64,000 nt of DNA, taken from assembly GCF_963855985.1 (NCBI RefSeq), contig NC_087104.1, positions 12,710,001 through 12,774,000 of the forward strand, written 5' to 3'. Positions 48,276 through 57,812 of the stretch are shown here, in pieces. This stretch comes from Ostrinia nubilalis. Taxonomy: Eukaryota; Arthropoda; Insecta; Lepidoptera; Crambidae. A program made the position numbers and the translations under genes. The notes beneath the pieces were generated by a model. The model searched no databases. It was not told where the DNA came from and worked only from the letters and a program-made list of their open reading frames with translations. The stretch's first letter is position 1. The number at the start of each line of letters is the position of its first letter.

Positions 48276-48390
48276 GCTATCCCACAGCTGCAACTCCTGT
48301 GTAGCCAGAATCTACAGCTTGACTGCCAATAAAAACTCAACTATTGAAGTAACTGTCATTGGACCCGCAACGAAATTAATCAGAAGAATA
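48276..48390 (+). repeat. Interspersed repeat, copy 2 of 3
   Basis: 'ctgcaactcctgtgtagcca' and 'tcattggacccgcaacgaaa', as at 39151-39306. It begins 26 bp after exon D. Confidence 0.75.
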
Positions 48391-48424
48391 TTCTCCGTCG
48401 TATAGTAGACCAACTGTATCGTAT

Positions 48425-48798
48425 AGTCATCATCATTTCAGCGCCAGGACGTGCACTGCTGAACATATGCCTCCCCCAATGACTTCCACATCGCACGGTT
48501 GGTACCGGCCTATATACAGCGCCTCCCTTTATCAGGTCGTCGGTCCATATAGTAGTGAAGCTGAAGTGACAAATGGGCACGGCACAGTACGCAGAACTGA
48601 CGGCCGATGGGGCAGCAAGGTTCTGGAGGTGACTTACTGGAAAACGCAGCGTGGGACGTCCACCCAGAAGGTGGATCGACAACCTCAAAGGTAGCAGGAA
48701 GGCGCTGGAAGCAGGACGCTACCAACTGGGAGATGTGGAAATCATTGAGGAAGGCTTTTTTTCAGCAGGAGACGTCCTGTGACTGAAATGATGATGAT
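48425..48798. mobile_element. Inverted pair of LINE 3' ends after exon D
   Basis: A reverse ATG-tailed LINE end (from about 48425) meets a forward one (to about 48798) carrying YAELTADGAARFW-type coding. The same inverted pair recurs after other copies of exon D (about 50745-51112 and 51445-51810), so it is part of the amplified unit. Confidence 0.8.
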
Positions 48799-48835
48799 GA
48801 TAGTAGACCCAGCTGAAATGATGAAGATGATGGAT

Positions 48836-49007
48836 GATAGTAGACCAGCTGACTCCATGCGACAGAATGATCCAAGTGGTCCAGTGATACCACGCGGGCC
48901 GCAAGTCGCAGGTGGCCAAGAAGCCCTACAACCCCATACTGGGGGAGGTGTTCCGCTGCCACTGGGAGCTGGACGGGGCCGATACACACTCCAACGCTGC
49001 GGAGAAG
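48836..49007 (+). pseudogene. Exon D copy 2 (stop codon, 12-bp deletion)
   Basis: It matches exon D from its very first base, but the tryptophan codon of VVRWYLS is TGA and 12 bp are missing just after it. The acceptor is replaced by an ATG/GAT repeat run. The donor AAG|GTAATA is kept. It cannot encode the ORD segment. Confidence 0.88.
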
Positions 49008-49166
49008 GTAATACCCTCGTATAGTAGACCAGCTGTATCATAGAGAAGGGGCAGCTAGGTTCTGGAGTGGAGACCACTTACCGGAAAACACAGCATGGGA
49101 CGCCCACCCACAAGGTAGACAGACGACTTCATAAAGGTAGCAGGTCTTCCTGCTACCTTTATAAGG

Positions 49167-49377
49167 TAAAGTCTGGTCGCCGAGCACGTAGAATTTTGTC
49201 CAATGACCCCAAGCTAGCTATCCTTATCGCTCGCACCTAATTATATTGCTTGGCGACTGTGCGACGGGCGGCAGCAGTGAATGTGCAAGCGCGAAAGCAA
49301 TATAATTACGCGTGAGCGATAAGGATAGGTAGCTTGGGGTCATTGGACAAAATTCTACGTGCTCGGCGACCAGACTA
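49167..49377. mobile_element. MITE with about 60-bp terminal inverted repeats (full copy)
   Basis: Left 'gtctggtcgccgagcacgta' is mirrored by 'tacgtgctcggcgaccagac'. The arms extend through 'ccaatgaccccaagcta' against 'tagcttggggtcattgg' to 'atccttatcgc'. It splits a forward LINE 3' end between 'cataaaggtagcag' and 'aaaggcgctggatgc'. Other copies: 47229-47338 (half), 62392-62447 (left end) and 62781-62992 (full). Confidence 0.88.
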
Positions 49378-49518
49378 CAGCAGAAAGGCGCTGGATGCAG
49401 GCCGCTACCAACCGAGCAATGTGGAAATCATTGAGGAAGGCTTTTTTTCAGCAGGAGACGTCCTGTGACTGACACGATGATGATGACAGTAAACCCGGCT
49501 AAAATGATAATGATGGAT

Positions 49519-49699
49519 GATAGATCAGCTGACTCCATGCGACCGAATGATCCAAGTGGTCCGGTGGTACCTGAGCTCGTACCACGCGGGCCGCAAGTCG
49601 CAGGTGGCCAAGAAGCCCTACAACCCCATACTGGGGGAGGTGTTCCGCTGCCACTGGGAGCTGGACGGGGCCGATACACACTCCAACGCTGCGGAGAAG
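49519..49699 (+). pseudogene. Exon D copy 3 (open frame, no acceptor)
   Basis: It is open from start to donor (AAG|GTAACA), with the whole KPYNPILGE and [15 protein letters not shown] region intact. The start has lost one codon and has changes (Pro to Leu, Arg to Cys). There is no pyrimidine tract and AG upstream, only GATGATGGATGATAG. It could be used only if a cryptic acceptor exists, so I treat it as a pseudo-exon, the best preserved of the extra copies. Confidence 0.75.
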
Positions 49700-49813
49700 G
49701 TAACACCGTCGTATAGTAGACCAGCTGTATCGTATAGTCATCATCATCATCATTTCAGCCACAGGACGTCCACTGCTGAACCTACTCCGATTTTCACATC
49801 GCTCGGTTGGTAG

Positions 49814-49878
49814 AGGAGGTATTCCGCTGCCATTAGGAACTAAACGGGGCTGACACACACTCCAATGCTGCGGAGAAG
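49814..49878 (+). pseudogene. Exon D 3' fragment (older, diverged)
   Basis: It covers only the last 65 bp and has more substitutions than other copies; the tryptophan codon of CHWEL is TAG. The donor is kept. Greater divergence suggests an earlier round of duplication. Confidence 0.8.
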
Positions 49879-50149
49879 GTAACACCGTCTTATAGTAGAC
49901 CAGCTGTATCGTAGAGTAGGGGCAGCAAGGTTCTGGAGTGAAGACCACTTACCGGAAAAAGCAGCATGGGACGTCCACCCACAAGATGGACCGACGACCT
50001 CACAAAGGTAGCATAAAAGCGCTGGAAGCAGGCCGCTACCAACCGAGCGATGTGGAAATCATTGAGGGAGGCCTTTTTTCAGTAGTAGACGTCCTGTGAC
50101 TGGAACGATGATGATGATAGTAGACCCAGCTGAAATGATGATGATGGAT

Positions 50150-50197
50150 GATAGTAGACCAGCCGACGCCGCGCGATCGAATGATACAAGTGGTCCG
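50150..50197 (+). pseudogene. Exon D 5' fragment
   Basis: Only the first 48 bp of the exon (through GTGGTCCG) are present, then unrelated 'cttataatgga'. The same truncation point occurs at 51823-51870 and 52134-52181, so these three descend from one truncated unit. Confidence 0.82.
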
Positions 50198-50416
50198 CTT
50201 ATAATGGATCAGCTGTATCATAGAGTAGGGGCAGCAAGGTTCTGGAGTGGAGGCCACGTACCGGAAAAAGCAGCATGGGACGTCCACCCACAAAGTAGAC
50301 CGACGACCTCATAAGGTAGCAGGAAGGCGCTGAATGCAGGCTGCTGCTAACCGGGCGATGTGGAAATCATTGGGGGAGGTCTGTATTCAACAATGACTGA
50401 AATGATGATGATGGAT

Positions 50417-50598
50417 GACAGTAGACCAGCTGACTCCAAGCGACAATGATCCAAGTGGTCCGGTGGTACCTGAGCTCGTACCACGCGGGCCGCAAGTCGC
50501 AGGTGGCCAAGAAGCCCTACAACCCCATACTGGGGGAGGTGTTCCGCTGCCACTGGGAGCTGGACGGGGCCGATACACACTCCAACGCTGCGGAGAAG
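50417..50598 (+). pseudogene. Exon D copy 5 (frameshift)
   Basis: Nearly full length, but two bases are missing before the ATGATCCAAG segment. So the start and the body are in different frames. Donor AAG|GTAACA is kept; no acceptor. Confidence 0.86.
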
Positions 50599-50624
50599 GT
50601 AACATCATCGTATAGTCGTTCGTT

Positions 50625-50725
50625 TCAGCCAAATGACGTCCACTACTGGACAAAGGCCTCCCCCAAGGTTTTCCATAATGAAAGATCCTGCGCTGCCCGC
50701 ATCCAGTTTCTTCCCGCGACCGTAT
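50625..50725 (-). mobile_element. LINE 3' end, second subfamily (in D unit)
   Basis: On the minus strand it reads [20 protein letters not shown] and EAFVQQW, then a stop. Nearly identical copies lie at 51316-51420 and 52338-52442, always shortly after an exon D copy. Confidence 0.85.
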
Positions 50726-51111
50726 AGTAGACCAGCTGTATCGTATAGTCATCATAATCATTTCAGCCACAGGACGTCCACTGCTAAACATAGGCCTCTC
50801 CCAATGACTTCCACATCGCACGTTTGATACCGGCCTATATACAGCGCCTCTCTTTATTAGGTCGTCGATCCATATAGTAGTGAAGCTGAAGTGACAAATG
50901 GGCACGGCACAGTACGCAGAACTGACGGCCGATGGGGCAGCAAGGTTCTGGAGGTGACTTACTGGAAAACGCAGCGTGGGACGTCCACCCAGAAGGTGGA
51001 TCGACAACCTCATAAAGGTAGCAGGAAGGCGTTGGAAGCAGGATGCTACCAACCGGGAAATGTGGAAATCATTGGGGGAGTTCTATGTTCAGCAGTGACT
51101 GAAATGATGAT

Positions 51112-51295
51112 GATAGTAGACCAGCCGACTCCAAGCGACAGAATGATCCAAGTGGTCCGGTGGTACCTGAGCTAGTACCACGCGGGCCGCAAGTCGCAGG
51201 TGGCCAAGAAGCCCTACAACCCCATACTGGGGGAGGTGTTCCGCTGCCACTGGGAGCTGGACGGGGCCGATACACACTCCAACGCTGCCGAGAAG
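51112..51295 (+). pseudogene. Exon D copy 6 (full length, one stop)
   Basis: It has exactly the same length as the functional exon (184 bp), but the serine codon of WYLSSYH is TAG. It is preceded by the ATG tail of a LINE instead of an acceptor. Donor AAG|GTACTA. Confidence 0.88.
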
Positions 51296-51822
51296 GTACT
51301 ATCGTCGTATAGTCGTTCGTTTCAGCCAAAAGACGTCCACTACTGGACAAAGGCCTCCCCCAAGGTTTTCCATAATGAAAGATCCTGCGCTGCCCGCATC
51401 CAGTTTCTTCCCGCGACCGTATAGTAGACCAGCTGTATCGTATAGTCATCATAATCATTTCAGCCACAGGACGTCCACTGCTGAACATAGGCCTCCCCCA
51501 ATGACTTCCACATCGCGCGGTTGGTAGCGGCCTGCATCCAGCGCCTCCCTGCTACCTTTATCAGGTCGTCGATCCATATAGTAGTGAAGCTGAAGTGACA
51601 AATGGGCGCGGGACAGTACGCAGAACTGACGGCCGATGGGGCAGCAAGGTTCTGGAGGTGACTTACTGGAAAACGCAGCGTGGGACGTCCACCCAGAAGG
51701 TGGATCGACAACCTCATAAAGGTAGCAGGAAGGCGCTGGAAGCAGGATGCTACCAACCGGGAGATGTGGAAATCATTGGGGGAGGCCTTTTTTCAGACCC
51801 AGCTGAAATGATGATGATGGAT

Positions 51823-51870
51823 GATAGTAGACCAGCCGACGCCGCGCGACCGAATGATACAAGTGGTCCG
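51823..51870 (+). pseudogene. Exon D 5' fragment
   Basis: Same 48-bp truncation as at 50150-50197. Confidence 0.82.
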
Positions 51871-52133
51871 CTTATAATGGACCAGCTGTATCGTAGAGTA
51901 GGGGCAGCAAGGTTCTGGAGTGGAGGCCACGTACCGGACAAAAGCAGCATGGGACGTCCACCCACAAGGTAGACGGACGACTTCATAAAGGTAGCAGAAA
52001 GGCGCTGGAAGCAGGACGCTACCGACCGGGTGAAGTGGAAATCATTGGGTAAGGCCTATGTTCTGCAGTGGACATCCTGTGACTGAAATGATGATGATGA
52101 GATAATTGACCTGGCTGAAATGATGAAGATGAT

Positions 52134-52325
52134 GATAGTAGACCAGCCGACGCCGCGCGACCGAATGATACAAGTGGTCCGCTTATAATGGACCAGCTGT
52201 ATCGTAGAGTAGTAGGCCGCAAGTCGCAGGTGGCCAAGAAGCCCTACAACCCCATACTGGGGGAGGTGTTCCGCTGCCACTGGGAGCTGGACGGGGCCGA
52301 CACACACTCCAACGCTGCGGAGAAG
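52134..52325 (+). pseudogene. Composite exon D copy (5' fragment joined to 3' fragment)
   Basis: 52134-52181 is the truncated 5' part. After about 32 bp of spacer the exon resumes at GGCCGCAAG (about 52214) and runs to donor AAG|GTAATT at 52326. The middle (WYLSSYHA) is missing. It looks like recombination between a truncated and a complete unit. Confidence 0.85.
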
Positions 52326-52829
52326 GTAATTCGTTCGTCCGTTTCAGCCAAATGACGTCCACTGCTGGACAAAGGCCTCCCCCAAGGTTTTCCATAATTA
52401 AAGGTCCTGCGCTGCCCGCATCCAGTTTCTTCCCGCGACCGTATATAATAGTAGACCAGCTGTATCGTATAGTCATCATAATCATTTCAGCCACAGGACG
52501 TCCACTGCTGAACATATGCCTCCCCTAATGACTTCCACATCCCACGGTTGGTACCGGCGTATTTATTTATTTATTTATTTATTTATAATCTGCTTGAAGG
52601 CTTACAGAAAGTCCAACGCGCCAACAAGTTATACAATACAGATAATTTATAATAGCAATTTCAATATGTAAAATTGTCAAATAATTAAAACGATAAATTA
52701 AATAATAGTCAAATAACATTAAAATTAAATACATAAAATAATTAAGTCCAAAATAGAATGTCATACCTAAGACTACTAATAAGAATAAGAGATAAATACA
52801 TTTATGTCCAGAGATCAATGTCAAAGTTA

Positions 52830-55742
52830 TTACTTACACAAAAATCTATGAATTAATACCATTATTGTACCTAAGCGGTCGGCAAATATGTCGATATCGT
52901 GCTGAGCAACTAAGTCCCCGATTAAACGTAATGCGCGGGTAGAAGGCGCGCTCGCTGCGCGAGTGGTGCGCGTGACCGGCCGGTGTAGCAGCCTAGGGCG
53001 GCGACGCGGTTCAACCATCCCGGTAACATCCCGTGGTATGCGCGTAGGCACTGATAAGCCTACTTTCGCTAATATTTGTGGACTATCAATTTTGCCATGT
53101 ATAATCGACAAATAGTATATTATACTTGACATTATCCTCCTAAACTTAAGGGTTTCCAAATCAACCATGCCGGAGACAAACAAGGACGGGTACAAATAGG
53201 GGTAATATCCGTATCTCTTTTTATACAGCCAGCGAGCAAACTTGCGTTGAATTTTTTCTATCATTAAGGCATATTTATCCTCGTAGGGATCCCAAATGAC
53301 AGCACCATACTCAAGCTTGCTACGGACGTATGCGCTATACAATATCTTAGCTACCCTAATATCGTCAAATTGAGCAGACGTCCTTATAACAAACCCTAAT
53401 AACTTACTAGCCAATTTACAAATTTTTGTCACATGTTTGTGAAAGTCCAACTTAGAATCTAGCATTAAACCTAGGTCTCGTATGTCAGCGACTCTTTCCA
53501 GTGGAGTGTCATATAAATAATAATTAATATTCAATGGAGAACGTTTACGTGTAAAAGTAATTACTTTACACTTGTCAGTATTAAATGCTAGGCGATTGAC
53601 GAAACTCCATTCTAATACCGCATCAATGTCGCTTTGCAATGCTATAGCGTCTGGAACACTGGAGACACCCAAACAAAGTTTGAGATCATCCGCAAACAGT
53701 AGGCATTCAGAAAATTTAACACATGTAGGTAGGTCATTTATAAAGATTAAGAAAAGTGTGGGTCCAAGGGTACTACCTTGACTGACACCTGATCGTGTGT
53801 AGTATTCATCAGACTCAAATCCATTCACTCTTACAAATTGACTTCGATTTTCAAGATAACTGGCAAAAAAATCCAAAAGTTTTGGAGTTAATCCTATAAG
53901 AGCCAGTTTCTGAAGGAGAATATCATTATCTACCATATCGAACGCCTTTCTGAAATCAAAGTAGGCTGCATCTACCTGATGACCAGCATCCATCTCAGCG
54001 TGCACATAATCGACATGCCTAACCAGGTTAGTAGTGGTCGATCGTGCTTTTCGAAAGCCGTGCTGATCATCATGCAGCAAGTGGTTGACTTGTTTGCCGA
54101 TACGTAAATTCAAAATTGATTCCATAATTTTCGCAAACACTGAAAGCACGGCAATAGGCCTAAAACCAGAGACATCCATAGTGGACTCCCCCTTAGGAAT
54201 AGGCGTAACCCGCGATGTCCTCCACTGCTTCGGGTACTTAGAGCGTCTGAGACAGAGGTTGAATATGTACAAAAGGGGCTCCTGAAGAGCAGATATGCAG
54301 TCCTTAGCAAGAAACACTGGAATACCATCGGGGCCACCAGATGATCGCGCCTTAATGCGCTTCATTGCTTCTCTTAGATCAGATTTGTCAATGATATCTA
54401 TAGAAATGGCAGTGGCATCCGCACGTGCTGAACGTGCAGCCTCACCAGAATCTAGCTGTGGAACCTCACTCTGAAACACTGAGCCAAAGTATTCGGCAAA
54501 GGCGTCGGCTGCAGCCTGACCAGTCACTTCATTGCCGTTAAACTTAAAAGCATCGATGTGACATCTCTCCCTCTTTTTATCTTTAACATGCTCCCAGAAT
54601 TTACCCGGGTCGTTGATAATATTTTTTTGGAGTTCTTTCAAATTTTGCTTATGAGCGTTGTCTATTAATATTTTAACTCGCCATCTATAGAATTTGAAAA
54701 GTTCTTTGTTGAACTCCTTACCTTCAGTCCTATAGCGTTTCAAATGAAAGTATTTATTCTTAATATCACGTATAATGTCTGCAGTATACCATTTAGGATA
54801 AATGTACCGTTTATTACACGTGGATTTGATTTTAGATGGTACAAAACAATTTATGCTATCATATAATTTTGTATAAAACAGTTCTACAGCTGAATCTGCA
54901 TCGTCAACGCCAAACAAATCAGACCAATCCATAGCAGCCAGCGTCCCATATAAACCTTGAAGGTCAGCCTTACGCCAGTTCCAATCAGGCCTAGTTTTAG
55001 GGCGTACATCAGTAGGTGGCGAGGTGGGCAGGAAACCAATCGAAATTTGAAATCTAACTTCAAGTACAGGATGGTACTGGTCTATTGGCACTAAGGGTTC
55101 CAATCCTGTAGACACCGTAACCTGCTCGGGTTCGAGGTTGCCCAACACGAGATCTAACATACCACCATATCTATTTAATACATTATTATATTGCCGGAGA
55201 TTACAGAAGTCACAAAATAGATTAAAATTCATGTTAACGTTAACACTACATGACTTCAGATTAAAGTCACCTATAACTAAAACATTCATATTCGGGTAGG
55301 TACAGATTACATTTTCAATACATGTCAATACATTTAGATACTGTTCATTATTGTAATTTGGAGGCAGGTATACAACACAAAATAAACAACTGATTCCTTT
55401 AAGATTTACAATAGCTAAAACTAATTCCATGTCGGGTGTGAGACCATCAACATCTTTAATCACTCTAACATTGAAACAATCCCGTACTGCCAACAGAACT
55501 CCTCCCCATCCAGAATCTCCCGCACGGTCCTTTCGAACCACAGTGAAGCCCGGTGGAAAGAGCTCACCATCGGACACGGAGCTTGTCAAGAATGTCTCAG
55601 TCAAAGCTATAATATCATAACTCGACTGAGTAACATTATTAAGAAATACGCTAGTTTTAGACCGCAGCCCTCGAACATTCTGGTAGATCAAGGACACATT
55701 TTTGATTCGTCTATGACTCTGACTTTTTACTTTCCTTGACAC
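52830..55742 (-). CDS. LINE ORF2: endonuclease and reverse transcriptase
   Basis: 970 residues. Residues 15-230 form an APE-type endonuclease (YQNVRGLRSK, LTETF at 46-50, VIGDFNL near 156-162, DQYHPV near 221) that nicks target DNA. Residues about 455-720 form the reverse transcriptase: GGPDGIP, VTPIPKG, YFDFRKAFD (first catalytic Asp near 596), SGVSQGS and the FADD box at 683-686. The C-terminus has the SKLEYGAVIWDPY block. It copies the element's RNA at the nicked site. It overlaps ORF1 by 32 bp in another frame. The domain order and motifs fit the CR1/Jockey group; the exact clade is not certain. Confidence 0.95.
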   Translation of the reverse strand: MSRKVKSQSHRRIKNVSLIYQNVRGLRSKTSVFLNNVTQSSYDIIALTETFLTSSVSDGELFPPGFTVVRKDRAGDSGWGGVLLAVRDCFNVRVIKDVDGLTPDMELVLAIVNLKGISCLFCVVYLPPNYNNEQYLNVLTCIENVICTYPNMNVLVIGDFNLKSCSVNVNMNFNLFCDFCNLRQYNNVLNRYGGMLDLVLGNLEPEQVTVSTGLEPLVPIDQYHPVLEVRFQISIGFLPTSPPTDVRPKTRPDWNWRKADLQGLYGTLAAMDWSDLFGVDDADSAVELFYTKLYDSINCFVPSKIKSTCNKRYIYPKWYTADIIRDIKNKYFHLKRYRTEGKEFNKELFKFYRWRVKILIDNAHKQNLKELQKNIINDPGKFWEHVKDKKRERCHIDAFKFNGNEVTGQAAADAFAEYFGSVFQSEVPQLDSGEAARSARADATAISIDIIDKSDLREAMKRIKARSSGGPDGIPVFLAKDCISALQEPLLYIFNLCLRRSKYPKQWRTSRVTPIPKGESTMDVSGFRPIAVLSVFAKIMESILNLRIGKQVNHLLHDDQHGFRKARSTTTNLVRHVDYVHAEMDAGHQVDAAYFDFRKAFDMVDNDILLQKLALIGLTPKLLDFFASYLENRSQFVRVNGFESDEYYTRSGVSQGSTLGPTLFLIFINDLPTCVKFSECLLFADDLKLCLGVSSVPDAIALQSDIDAVLEWSFVNRLAFNTDKCKVITFTRKRSPLNINYYLYDTPLERVADIRDLGLMLDSKLDFHKHVTKICKLASKLLGFVIRTSAQFDDIRVAKILYSAYVRSKLEYGAVIWDPYEDKYALMIEKIQRKFARWLYKKRYGYYPYLYPSLFVSGMVDLETLKFRRIMSSIIYYLSIIHGKIDSPQILAKVGLSVPTRIPRDVTGMVEPRRRPRLLHRPVTRTTRAASAPSTRALRLIGDLVAQHDIDIFADRLGTIMVLIHRFLCK

Positions 55743-56868
55743 GAAAGGACTGACGCCAAGGCTTCACGCAGATGTCTTCTGCCCAGTTATTGGAAGACAT
55801 AACATTTTCAGCATATTTTGCAGGAACTCCCAATTTAAATGATGCATAGCGCCCACGTGGCTTTAATGCCTCCACTGTGCAAATGTCACTATCACAAATA
55901 GACTTAAGATGGGTACGCACCTGCTCTACTGTAGTACCTTCCTGTACATAGTAGAGATGAAGATATCTCCATCTCTCGGCAGCACATAGTGACGTGGCTC
56001 CGGGCACAGCAGTTCCTCGCAGCACGCCAGGGAGTGAGGTATGCGCACGTTTCCGTCTCACTTGTATCCAGCCACCGTCGTCGGCTTCTTCATCTTTTTT
56101 GCCAGAGATAGGAGTCTGCGTGTTTTGAGTAGCAGAGAGGTTTCTAGTAGGCGTTCCGTTAGTAGCCCCGGTATTTCTCCTTCCTTCTTGCTTGTCTGAT
56201 GGTTTACGCTTGTTTATGATTTGTTTGAGGCTAGGGTTAGTAGACCCAGGAATGATGTTAATTTCCCTGGAGACCTTGGGAACTTTGGTTTTCTCTGGTC
56301 TAGTGCTGGAGGCACTCATATCTTCAATTTTCTTCTCTAGATCTGTCACTTTCATTGTCAAGTCAGATATTTTGTCCAGTAATTCCGATTTCAATACCGA
56401 AAACTGCTCAGTAAGTACTGTACTGATTTTCTCTGTTAATCGCGCTTCAAACTCATCTTGAGCCTTTTTCAGTTCTTTCAATAGGGTAGCTTGCATACAA
56501 TCTAGGATATTTTTTACCGGATCAGGATCATTTTGCTTGGTCACTTGAGCATATCGTGCTCCAGCGCGTACTGTTACCCTATCGGGGCTGCTCATTGATA
56601 TATCTGGACAATCACTAGAGATACTCATATCATGCAAATTGTAATGACGTATAGGAGTATGAGAATTGTCGGTTTTTGGAATCTTACTGCGGCACTCCAC
56701 ACAGATCCAAGTGTTCTTAAATTCAGGTGAAAGTGTAAGAAACATGGTTTCAGTAAAATTGGCGCATAATATATCGTAGATTTTCTTACACTTTACACAT
56801 TGCATAAATGCTCCTCCATCGTCGATCCTTCCGCGGCATCCCGCACACCAGTAGCCCCTTTCAGCTGT
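55711..56868 (-). CDS. LINE ORF1: PHD-finger, coiled-coil RNA-binding protein (5' end incomplete)
   Basis: From the first Met (56805) it is 364 residues, but the frame stays open upstream to the insertion junction and supplies residues YWCAGC. With these the N-terminus makes a PHD-like zinc finger: CAGC, CVKC, a C in DILCANF, and WICVECR. So the Met at 56805 is internal, and the true start has probably been lost by 5' truncation. A coiled coil follows (about residues 115-165, ELKKAQDEFEARLTEKISTV region). Next comes a polar linker, and a C-terminal fold (about 285-364) may be RRM-like. Such proteins bind element RNA in CR1/Jockey-type LINEs. Confidence 0.88.
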   Translation of the reverse strand, partial: TAERGYWCAGCRGRIDDGGAFMQCVKCKKIYDILCANFTETMFLTLSPEFKNTWICVECRSKIPKTDNSHTPIRHYNLHDMSISSDCPDISMSSPDRVTVRAGARYAQVTKQNDPDPVKNILDCMQATLLKELKKAQDEFEARLTEKISTVLTEQFSVLKSELLDKISDLTMKVTDLEKKIEDMSASSTRPEKTKVPKVSREINIIPGSTNPSLKQIINKRKPSDKQEGRRNTGATNGTPTRNLSATQNTQTPISGKKDEEADDGGWIQVRRKRAHTSLPGVLRGTAVPGATSLCAAERWRYLHLYYVQEGTTVEQVRTHLKSICDSDICTVEALKPRGRYASFKLGVPAKYAENVMSSNNWAEDICVKPWRQSFRVKESKKSES

Positions 56869-57050
56869 ATATACAGCGCCTCCCTTTATCAGGTCGTCGG
56901 TCCATATAGTAGTGAAGCTGAAATGGTAATGGGCAAGGCACAGTACGCAGAACTGACGGCCGATGGGGTAGCAAGGTTCTAGAAGTATCTTACTAGAAAA
57001 CGCAGCGTGGGACGTCCACCCAGAAGATGGACCGACGACCTCATAAAGGC
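56868..57050. mobile_element. Right part of the LINE 3'-end pair split by the LINE
   Basis: 'tatatacagcgcctcccttt' with 'atcaggtcgtcggtccatat', then forward 'gtgggacgtccacccagaag'. It is continuous with the left part ending at 52559. Confidence 0.82.
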
Positions 57051-57347
57051 ACTGTATGTTTCTCCAAACTATCCATGTGAAAATCTACGCAACGACCCAG
57101 CAACTTACTGTAAAGCATAATCCATTTCTATAGCATTGCCGCTCTTTTCACTCCCAATTTTAATAAACATAGGTATCAAGGGATACAAAAGATGAATATG
57201 TTTTACTCGTGGGCAATAAGCATGCGCATTATTTTTACAATAAGTACTTTTTTACACATTGTTAATTTTATCCTAAATTCCAGATAGAACTAGATTAAAA
57301 ACTATCTTCATTAGATCTTATCTAAAACCGTTATTGTTTACCAACAG
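57051..57347. other. End of intron D-E
   Basis: Unique AT-rich sequence leading to the acceptor of exon E; nothing else seen. Confidence 0.6.
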
Positions 57348-57604
57348 GAAGTTGGTGACGGCCCAGTCCCCTGGTGCACAGCAGACCAACTCTCCTTCGT
57401 GGCAGAACAAGTCTCCCACCACCCGCCCATATCTGCCTTCTACGCGGAACATGTGAACAAACGCATACAGTTCGAGGCCTGGGTGTGGACTAAGAGCAAG
57501 TTCCTGGGACTGTCCATAGGCGTCCACAATATTGGGAAGGGGACTGTTACATTGCTGGATACTGGAGAGGAGTATACACTCACATTCCCCAATGGATACG
57601 GCAG
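57348..57604 (+). CDS. OSBPL9: ORP9-type gene, exon E (EQVSHHPP signature)
   Basis: Acceptor TTACCAACAG ends at 57347 and donor GGCAG|GTTAGT starts at 57605. The 257 bp encodes [19 protein letters not shown] and then [20 protein letters not shown]. The rest runs through [20 protein letters not shown] to LTFPNGYGR (split codon). EQVSHHPP is the family signature; its paired histidines hold the PI4P phosphate in the [16 protein letters not shown] and [16 protein letters not shown] are ORP9-like. It joins exon F in phase (AG+A, arginine). It is the only one of four copies that has the signature and an acceptor. Confidence 0.95.
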
Positions 57605-57632
57605 GTTAGTTTAGTCATTATCTCACTGCAAA

Positions 57633-57786
57633 CCATGTCTGCCTTCTACGCGAAACAACGAGAGGTGTGGACTAAGAGCAAGTTCCTGGGACTGTCCATA
57701 GGCGTCCACAATATCGGGAAGGGGACTGTTACATTGCTGGATACTGGCGAGGAGTATACACTCACATTCCCCAATGGATACGGCAG
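57633..57786 (+). pseudogene. Exon E copy 2 (internally deleted)
   Basis: It starts within the ISAFYAE segment, so the EQVSHHPP box and acceptor are absent. About 30 bp is missing before VWTKSKFLG. The rest, to donor GGCAG|GTTAGT, is almost identical to exon E and in frame. Confidence 0.87.
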
Positions 57787-57812
57787 GTTAGTTGACATTT
57801 ATTTCCTGCAAA

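Larger units (their letters stand above)
52560..56868 (-). mobile_element. CR1/Jockey-type LINE, almost full length
   Basis: It is read right to left: ORF1 (to 55711), ORF2 (55742-52830), a 3' UTR of about 270 bp and an (AAAT)n tail at 52560-52588. It interrupts a reverse LINE 3' end, whose left part stops at 'ggttggtaccggc' and whose right part resumes at 'tatatacagcgcctccc' (56868 on). A GTAT on each side may be a short target duplication. Both ORFs are free of stops, which implies a recent insertion. The 5' end lies a few codons inside or just upstream of ORF1, so it is slightly 5'-truncated. Confidence 0.92.

Noticed and set aside
50387..51052. 221-residue minus-strand ORF and similar long ORFs (48014-52515)
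   Set aside because: They are antisense readings of exon D copies joined to LINE 3' ends; the motifs are those of the repeats in wrong frames.
48066..52325. Mutually exclusive exon cluster (Dscam-like)
   Set aside because: Extra copies lack acceptors and most near-full-length ones have stops or frameshifts, so they do not form a set of usable alternatives.
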